A DNA stretch of 64,000 bases, from contig CAWDMA010000001.1 of NCBI GenBank assembly GCA_963803425.1, positions 496,001-560,000 on the forward strand, given 5' to 3'. The notes beneath the pieces were generated by a model that saw nothing but the letters and a program-made list of their open reading frames with translations, was not told the DNA's origin and did not search any database. Source of the stretch: DASPWW01 sp963803425. Its GTDB lineage: Bacteria; Actinomycetota; Thermoleophilia; Solirubrobacterales; 70-9. Positions within the stretch are counted from its first letter, which is position 1. Each line of letters begins with the position of its first letter. Shown one piece after another: positions 59,848 through 64,000 of the stretch. The position numbers and the translations under genes were made by a program.

Positions 59848-60168
59848 ATGCCGATCTACGAGTACAGGTGCGCGAACGGGCACGAGTTCGAGGAGTTCCA
59901 GAACATGTCCGACGACCCGGTCACGGAGTGCCCGCAGTGCGGGGCGGAGGTCGAGCGCGTCTTCAACCCGATCGCCGTGCACTTCAAGGGCTCGGGCTTC
60001 TACACGACCGACTACGCGCGCTCCGGGAGCACGGACGGCAAGTCCTCGAGCTCGTCCGACGGGAAGGGCGACGGGAAGAAGGACTCGAGCTCCGGCGAGT
60101 CCAAGGCTGACTCCTCCGGCAAGGACGCCGGCGGAGACAAGGCGAAGGCCTCCTCCAGCGGCGACTAG
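59848..60168 (+). CDS. FmdB-type zinc ribbon protein
   Basis: A 106-residue protein. The first 41 residues form the FmdB zinc ribbon (MPIYEYRCANGHEFEEFQNM then CPQCGAEVERVF), with Cys8 and a CPQC pair as ligands. After GSGFYTTDYARSG comes a low-complexity Ser/Lys/Asp/Gly tail (SSGESKADSSGKDAGG). A leaderless message is suggested by GATAAT 8 nt upstream. The stop TAG lies inside the CTAG target site of the downstream IS. Function as metal- or nucleic-acid-binding protein is not settled. Confidence 0.85.
   Translation: MPIYEYRCANGHEFEEFQNMSDDPVTECPQCGAEVERVFNPIAVHFKGSGFYTTDYARSGSTDGKSSSSSDGKGDGKKDSSSGESKADSSGKDAGGDKAKASSSGD
60165..60168. repeat. CTAG target site duplication, left copy
   Basis: CTAG at 60165-60168 flanks the left end of the IS; its TAG is the stop codon of the FmdB-like gene. 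The matching copy is at 61227-61230. Confidence 0.7.
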
Positions 60169-61226
60169 CTGTAGTTCCTCACCACGTTGTTCATCCGGGC
60201 CTCCTTGGAGGCTGGGGGTGTCAATCCCACCCAGCACCAAGGAGGACACCGAATGAAGCTCCACGCTAACGCCCGGACCTGTCCGAACTCCCGCAAGCTC
60301 CTCGTCACGCGGATCGAGAAGCGAGGCTGGTCGCTGGTGGCGGCGGCCGAGGCCGTCGGCATCAGCGAGCGATCGGCACGAAAGTGGCTGGCTCGCTGGC
60401 GCTCCGAGGGCGAAGCCGGCCTGCTCGACCGCAGCTCAGCTCCGCAGCGGTCTCCAGCCCGCTTGGACGCCGGCCGCGTCGCGGTGATCGAAAAGCTGCG
60501 TCGGGTCCGGATGACCGCCGCGGAGATCGCCGAGGTGCTCGGGATGGCGCTCTCGACCGTCTCCAGGTGGCTGCGGCGAATCGGCCTCGGACGCCTCAGC
60601 CGCCTCGATCCACCGGAGCCGCCCAACCGCTACGAGCGTGCCCGTCCCGGCGAGCTCGTCCACGTCGACGTCAAAAAGCTGGGGCGAATTGGCTCGAGGG
60701 GCGCCGGTCATCGAGTCCTCGGGACCGGCAAGCGCGCCAGCCAGCTGAAGGTAGGTCCAAAACGCCGCGGAGGGACGGGCTGGGAGTTCGTCCACGTCTG
60801 CGTCGACGACGCCACCCGGCTGGCCTACGCCGAGATCCTGCCCGACGAGAAGGGAAGGACCGCCGCTGGCCTTCTTCGTCGCGCGACCGCCTGGCTTCCC
60901 TCGATGGGGATCACGGTCGATCGTGTGCTCTCCGACAACGGCGCCGGCTATCGCTCCAAGGCCCACGCCGAGGCCTGCGCCGAGCTCGGGATGCGCCACC
61001 TCTTCACCCGCCCCTACCGGCCGCGGACCAATGGGAAGGCCGAGCGGTTCATCCAGACGCTCACCAACCGCCGGGCCTACGGAGCGATCTATGGTTCCTC
61101 AACCGAGCGGGCTGCAGCTCTGCCCGGCTGGCTTTCGCACTACAACTTCAAACGCAGACATGGAGCCCTCGGCCACCGACCGCAGCTCGGCTCACCGAGC
61201 TGGAACAACGTCATGAGTAGCCACAG
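60169..61226 (+). mobile_element. Insertion sequence, IS481 family, intact
   Basis: About 1058 bp bounded by imperfect inverted repeats (left CTGTAGTTCCTCACCACGTT, right complement CTGTGGCTACTCATGACGTT) and flanked by CTAG on both sides. Contains one intact transposase gene. Ends and target choice (CTAG) agree with IS481-type elements, whose transposase is a DDE enzyme that makes small duplications at CTAG sites. The left 84 bp holds a short conserved leader before the transposase start (CAAGGAGGACACCGA ribosome binding site). Confidence 0.85.
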
Positions 61227-61230
61227 CTAG
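60253..61230 (+). CDS. IS481 family transposase
   Basis: A 325-residue DDE transposase. The N-terminal part has two helix-turn-helices (SLVAAAEAVGISERSARKWL and RMTAAEIAEVLGMALSTVSR). The catalytic core has Asp in LVHVDVKKLG, Asp in VLSDNGAGYRS, and Glu in NGKAERFIQTL, the DDE triad at normal spacing; VCVDDATRLAYAEIL and HYNFKRRHGALGHRPQ are typical of IS481. The gene is intact and ends at TAG 61228-61230, inside the duplicated target site. GGAGGACACC precedes ATG 60253. Likely mobile. Confidence 0.93.
   Translation: MKLHANARTCPNSRKLLVTRIEKRGWSLVAAAEAVGISERSARKWLARWRSEGEAGLLDRSSAPQRSPARLDAGRVAVIEKLRRVRMTAAEIAEVLGMALSTVSRWLRRIGLGRLSRLDPPEPPNRYERARPGELVHVDVKKLGRIGSRGAGHRVLGTGKRASQLKVGPKRRGGTGWEFVHVCVDDATRLAYAEILPDEKGRTAAGLLRRATAWLPSMGITVDRVLSDNGAGYRSKAHAEACAELGMRHLFTRPYRPRTNGKAERFIQTLTNRRAYGAIYGSSTERAAALPGWLSHYNFKRRHGALGHRPQLGSPSWNNVMSSHS
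61227..61230. repeat. CTAG target site duplication, right copy
   Basis: CTAG at 61227-61230 provides the TAG stop of the transposase on the plus strand and, on the minus strand, the TAG stop of the LCP gene (CTA at 61227-61229). Confidence 0.7.
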
Positions 61231-62396
61231 CCGTCGAGCAGCTTCTTCAGCGCCCGCTGGCGCTCCGCGTCGGTGATGATCAGGCTGCCGTCCTGGTTGG
61301 TCCCCTCGGGCTTCAGCACCTGCGTTCCGCTGTCGCCCCCGATCGCCGCGGCGAGCACGAGTTGCGGCATCGTCAGCGCGCCCATGTCGCTGACGATCGC
61401 CTTCGGCGCCGCCCACCCGATCCACGGGCCCTTGATGAAGTTGTAGGGGAGCCGGAACGGGCTGGTCAGCCTGCCCTTGATCCCGGACAGGATCAGCTGC
61501 TGGCGCTTGGCCCGGTCGAGGTCGCTCTCCGCCGGGTTGCACAGGTTCTCGCGGGTGCGGGCGAGTACCAGCGCATCCGCGCCGCTGAGCGTGTGCTCGC
61601 CGGCGTCGAGCTTCAGGCTGAATCCGCCGTTCGCCTCACCGCCCGAGATCTCGGAGCACACCTTGCCGGGGAGGTCGACCTTGACGCCGCCGATCGCATC
61701 GATGAAGTCCTGAAAGCCCTGGAAGTCGACGATCACGACGTGGTCGATGTTGGTGTCCATGAAGCCCTCGACGGTCTGGATCTGGAGCGCGGCGCCGCCG
61801 AACGCGTAGGCGGCGTTGATCTTCTGCGGGCTCTGGCCCGGGATCTCGGCGAAGCTGTCGCGGGGGATCGAGAGCTTGTTGAACTTCCCGCCCCCGGCGC
61901 GGACGAGCATCAGGGTGTCGGCGCGGAACCCGGGGCAGCCCGCCGGCGGCGCGTCGCCGTTCGCGCCCGCATCGATGCACTTCTCGGTGGTGTTGGAGCC
62001 GTCCAGCGTCCCAGGCGCGCGCGCGTCGGTGCCGATCACGAGGATCGTCTGCGGGTCCACGGCGATCAGCGGGATCGTCGCCCCGAGCTGCTCCTTGGCG
62101 CTGTCGGCGAGCTTCGACTTCTGGATCTGCGACGAGATCATGAACGCGAGCAGGCTGATCGCGAGCCAGGCGCCGATTCCGTACAGCACCCAGCGCCACC
62201 ACGGCCGCCGACCGGCGCGGGAGACCGTCCGCCGCGGGCCGCGATCGCCGCCGCCCGGTTTGCGGGCACGGTTGCGCAGCGCCCCGACGTCGGGCGCTCG
62301 GATCCGGTCGAGCAGCCGGGGACGCGACTTGTAGACCTTGTAGTCGGGCCGCTCGCCGTGCCCCTGCCCGCGGCCCTGCTCGCTGTCGTCGGGCAT
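61227..62396 (-). CDS. LytR-CpsA-Psr (LCP) family protein
   Basis: A 389-residue LCP protein attaching polymers to the cell wall. A cytoplasmic basic N-terminus of about 65 residues precedes a single span (WVLYGIGAWLAISLLAFMIS). The extracellular LCP domain shows ILVIGTDAR, SIPRDSF, FRADTLMLVR, YAFGGAALQIQTVE, and LARTRENLCNPAESDLDRAKRQ with the conserved arginines, so it is likely active in transferring lipid-linked glycopolymers to peptidoglycan. ATG 62396 has TATTGA 6 nt upstream. The stop lies in the CTAG target site, so the IS insertion did not alter it. Confidence 0.9.
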   Translation of the reverse strand: MPDDSEQGRGQGHGERPDYKVYKSRPRLLDRIRAPDVGALRNRARKPGGGDRGPRRTVSRAGRRPWWRWVLYGIGAWLAISLLAFMISSQIQKSKLADSAKEQLGATIPLIAVDPQTILVIGTDARAPGTLDGSNTTEKCIDAGANGDAPPAGCPGFRADTLMLVRAGGGKFNKLSIPRDSFAEIPGQSPQKINAAYAFGGAALQIQTVEGFMDTNIDHVVIVDFQGFQDFIDAIGGVKVDLPGKVCSEISGGEANGGFSLKLDAGEHTLSGADALVLARTRENLCNPAESDLDRAKRQQLILSGIKGRLTSPFRLPYNFIKGPWIGWAAPKAIVSDMGALTMPQLVLAAAIGGDSGTQVLKPEGTNQDGSLIITDAERQRALKKLLDG

Positions 62397-62423
62397 CGGG
62401 TATCAATACTGCCGCATGACCCG

Positions 62424-63407
62424 GTGCGAGACGCACGCCCATTGAGCGCCGCCGAGGCGATCGGCGTCGATCTCGGGGGCACGAAGATGCTCGTCGGGGT
62501 GATCGACTCGGAGCAGCGGGTCCTGCGCGAGAGCCGGGAGACGTCGCTCGGACTCGACACCGGCGGGCTGTTGGACACGCTGGAGCGGGAGCTGACCGAG
62601 GCGCGGAAGGCGCACCCGGAGGCGGTCGCGGCGGGGCTCGGGATCCCGTGCACGATCGACCGCGTCCGCGGCATCGCGGTGACGGCGGTCAACCTGCCGC
62701 TGGTCGACGTCCCGATCCGCGACGAGATGCTGCGTCGGCTGGGGCTGCCGGTGTTCATCGACAACGACGTCAACGTCGCGGCGCTCGCCGAGCACCGGTT
62801 CGGGGCTGCGCGGGGGACGACCAACGCGGTGATGGTCGCGGTCGGGACGGGGATCGGCGGCGGGCTGATCCTGGGCGGCGAGGTGTACCGGGGGACGCGG
62901 GGCGCGGGGGCTGAGCTCGGTCACACCGTGGTCGACCTGAACGGCCCGCCCTGCCAGGGGAACTGCCCCAACCGCGGCTGCATCGAGGCGATCGCATCGG
63001 GGACGGCGCTGACGCGCGAGGCCCGGGAGGCGGCGGAGCGGGCCCCGGACTCGGCGCTCGGTCGCGAGCTCGCGGCGGGGCGCGAGGTGGACGGCGTCGC
63101 GGTGACCGAGGCGGCGGTCGGCGGCGATCCGACCGCGCTCGAGGTGGTGGAGCTGATCGGCCGCCGGCTCGGGGTCGCCTTCTCGAGCTTCGCGAACACG
63201 TTCGAGCCGGAGGTGATCGTCGTCGGGGGCGGGGTGACCGCCGGGCTTGGAGAGCTGCTGCTGGAGCCGGCGCGGGAGGAGCTTCGCGCCAGGGCGCTGC
63301 CGCCGATGCGCTCGGTGCCGGTGGCCGCCGCCGAGCTCGGCCCGGCCGCGGGGATGATCGGCGCCGCGGAGATGGCGCGGATCGAGCTCGAGGCGGGCGT
63401 GAACTGA
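62424..63407 (+). CDS. ROK family sugar kinase (glucokinase-like)
   Basis: A protein of about 327 residues. The phosphate-binding loop AIGVDLGGTKMLVGV, the GLGIPCTIDRVRGI segment, the second DNDVNVAALAEHRF motif, VAVGTGIGGGLILGG, and the ROK zinc-binding signature CQGNCPNRGCIEAIASG are all present. Such kinases phosphorylate glucose or N-acetylglucosamine/mannosamine. GTG 62424 or TTG 62442 can serve as start; neither has a clear ribosome binding site. It is divergent from the LCP gene by 27 bp and lies 41 bp before rsmI on the same strand. Confidence 0.88.
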   Translation: MRDARPLSAAEAIGVDLGGTKMLVGVIDSEQRVLRESRETSLGLDTGGLLDTLERELTEARKAHPEAVAAGLGIPCTIDRVRGIAVTAVNLPLVDVPIRDEMLRRLGLPVFIDNDVNVAALAEHRFGAARGTTNAVMVAVGTGIGGGLILGGEVYRGTRGAGAELGHTVVDLNGPPCQGNCPNRGCIEAIASGTALTREAREAAERAPDSALGRELAAGREVDGVAVTEAAVGGDPTALEVVELIGRRLGVAFSSFANTFEPEVIVVGGGVTAGLGELLLEPAREELRARALPPMRSVPVAAAELGPAAGMIGAAEMARIELEAGVN

Positions 63408-63448
63408 GTTGATGGCGTGATCGGTGAGATCGAACCCGGACGGGGCCG

Positions 63449-64000
63449 ATGCCCGGCAGGCTGACCGTCTGCCCGACGCCGATCGGGAACCTCGGCGACC
63501 TCAGCCCGCGGGCGCACGAGGCGCTCACAGCCGCGGAGCTGGTCGCGTGCGAGGACACACGGCGGGCGGGCCGGCTGTACGAGCGGCTCGAGATCGCGCC
63601 GCCGCGGCTGGTCTCCTACCACGACCAGAACGAGCAGCGCCGGGCGGCGCAGATCGTGCAGCAGATCGAGCGCGGCTCCAGGGTGACCCTGATCAGCGAC
63701 GCGGGCACGCCGGGGATCTCGGACCCCGGCTACCGGCTGATCCGGGCCTGCATCGACCGCGACCTCGAGATCGAGGTGCTGCCGGGGCCGTCCGCGATCG
63801 TCACGGCGCTGGTCGCCTCCGGGCTGCCCACTGACAGGTGGCGGTTCGAGGGGTTCCTGCCGCGCCGCTCCGGTGAGCTGGAGCGGGTGCTGCGCTCGGC
63901 CGAGACGGTGGTGGCATTCGAGTCGCCGCGGCGGCTGGCCGCCTCGCTGACGGCGCTCGGCGCCCTCGCTCCAGACCGCCCGGCCGCGGTCTGTCGGGAG
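63449..64000 (+). CDS. rsmI: 16S rRNA (cytidine1402-2'-O)-methyltransferase, cut by window end
   Basis: The first 184 codons of a TIM-like tetrapyrrole-methylase-superfamily rRNA methyltransferase. It begins MPGRLTVCPTPIGNLGDLSP, with ACEDTRRAGRLYERL, TLISDAGTPGISDPGYRLI and VLPGPSAIVTALVASGLP: conserved RsmI motifs including the SAM-binding TPIGNL and PGPSA. Methylates C1402 in the decoding centre. The frame is open at the window end. ATG 63449. Confidence 0.95.
   Translation, partial: MPGRLTVCPTPIGNLGDLSPRAHEALTAAELVACEDTRRAGRLYERLEIAPPRLVSYHDQNEQRRAAQIVQQIERGSRVTLISDAGTPGISDPGYRLIRACIDRDLEIEVLPGPSAIVTALVASGLPTDRWRFEGFLPRRSGELERVLRSAETVVAFESPRRLAASLTALGALAPDRPAAVCRE

Overview
The window is high-GC DNA (well above 65 percent G+C by eye) with actinobacterial gene order and gene families: SRP RNA followed by dnaX, ybaB and recR; a six-gene MCE operon; LytR-CpsA-Psr, MMPL/PadR and ROK genes; and several exported proteins ending in lysine-rich or glycine-rich tails. 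Families such as the short DUF6458-like membrane protein and the MPKRKLWRPSG-type exported protein suggest the class Thermoleophilia (Solirubrobacterales or relatives). That placement is an inference from family recognition, not from a marker-gene tree. No rRNA, CRISPR array or replication origin was seen; there is one tRNA (Val, CAC).

Layout. 0-5.5 kb: a truncated exported protein, an SDR/TetR pair, a lipoprotein sulfatase, then the remains of an ars-type operon (operator, 18-codon arsR remnant, metallophosphoesterase, aquaporin). 5.5-13.6 kb: exported protein, tRNA-Val, YqgE, M15 peptidase, DHA2 transporter, SRP RNA, polytopic membrane protein, dnaX-ybaB-recR. 13.6-18.1 kb: padR-MMPL-DUF6458 operon and a second sulfatase. 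18.2-25.6 kb: lysC-asd-antiporter and sdhA-sdhB-CCG-subunit genes, many of them split by single-base indels found only here. 25.6-37.5 kb: site-2 protease, M28 peptidase, GNAT, a STAND-type ATPase regulator beside two exported repeat proteins, an AidB-like dehydrogenase, and an idh-mdh pair. 37.5-44.5 kb: AT-hook/HTH protein, hydroxylase, MBL, Hsp20, Lon, TetR and a lone atpE. 44.7-55.9 kb: six MCE genes in a tight operon, then a recent tandem pair of lysine-rich exported proteins. 55.9-64 kb: glycosidase-like protein, an R2-like diiron protein carrying an SCP2 domain, glyS, FmdB-like protein, an intact IS481-family element, LCP, ROK kinase and rsmI (cut by the window end).

The most unusual signal is a dispersed hairpin element seen six times (about one per 10 kb): a nearly constant 20-nt loop with the core GGACGCRAAGCGGAG, flanked by 9-nt arms whose sequence differs from copy to copy but stays complementary in five of six copies. 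Two copies lie inside protein genes (glyS and sdhB) and are translated; four lie between genes. I know of no described family with this design. Other items worth checking are an IS insertion at a CTAG that three stop codons share, an mdh with no canonical start codon, a pervasive leaderless promoter pattern (TANNNT 6-10 nt before the start codon), and a lone atpE preceding an MCE operon that has no permease or ATPase in view.
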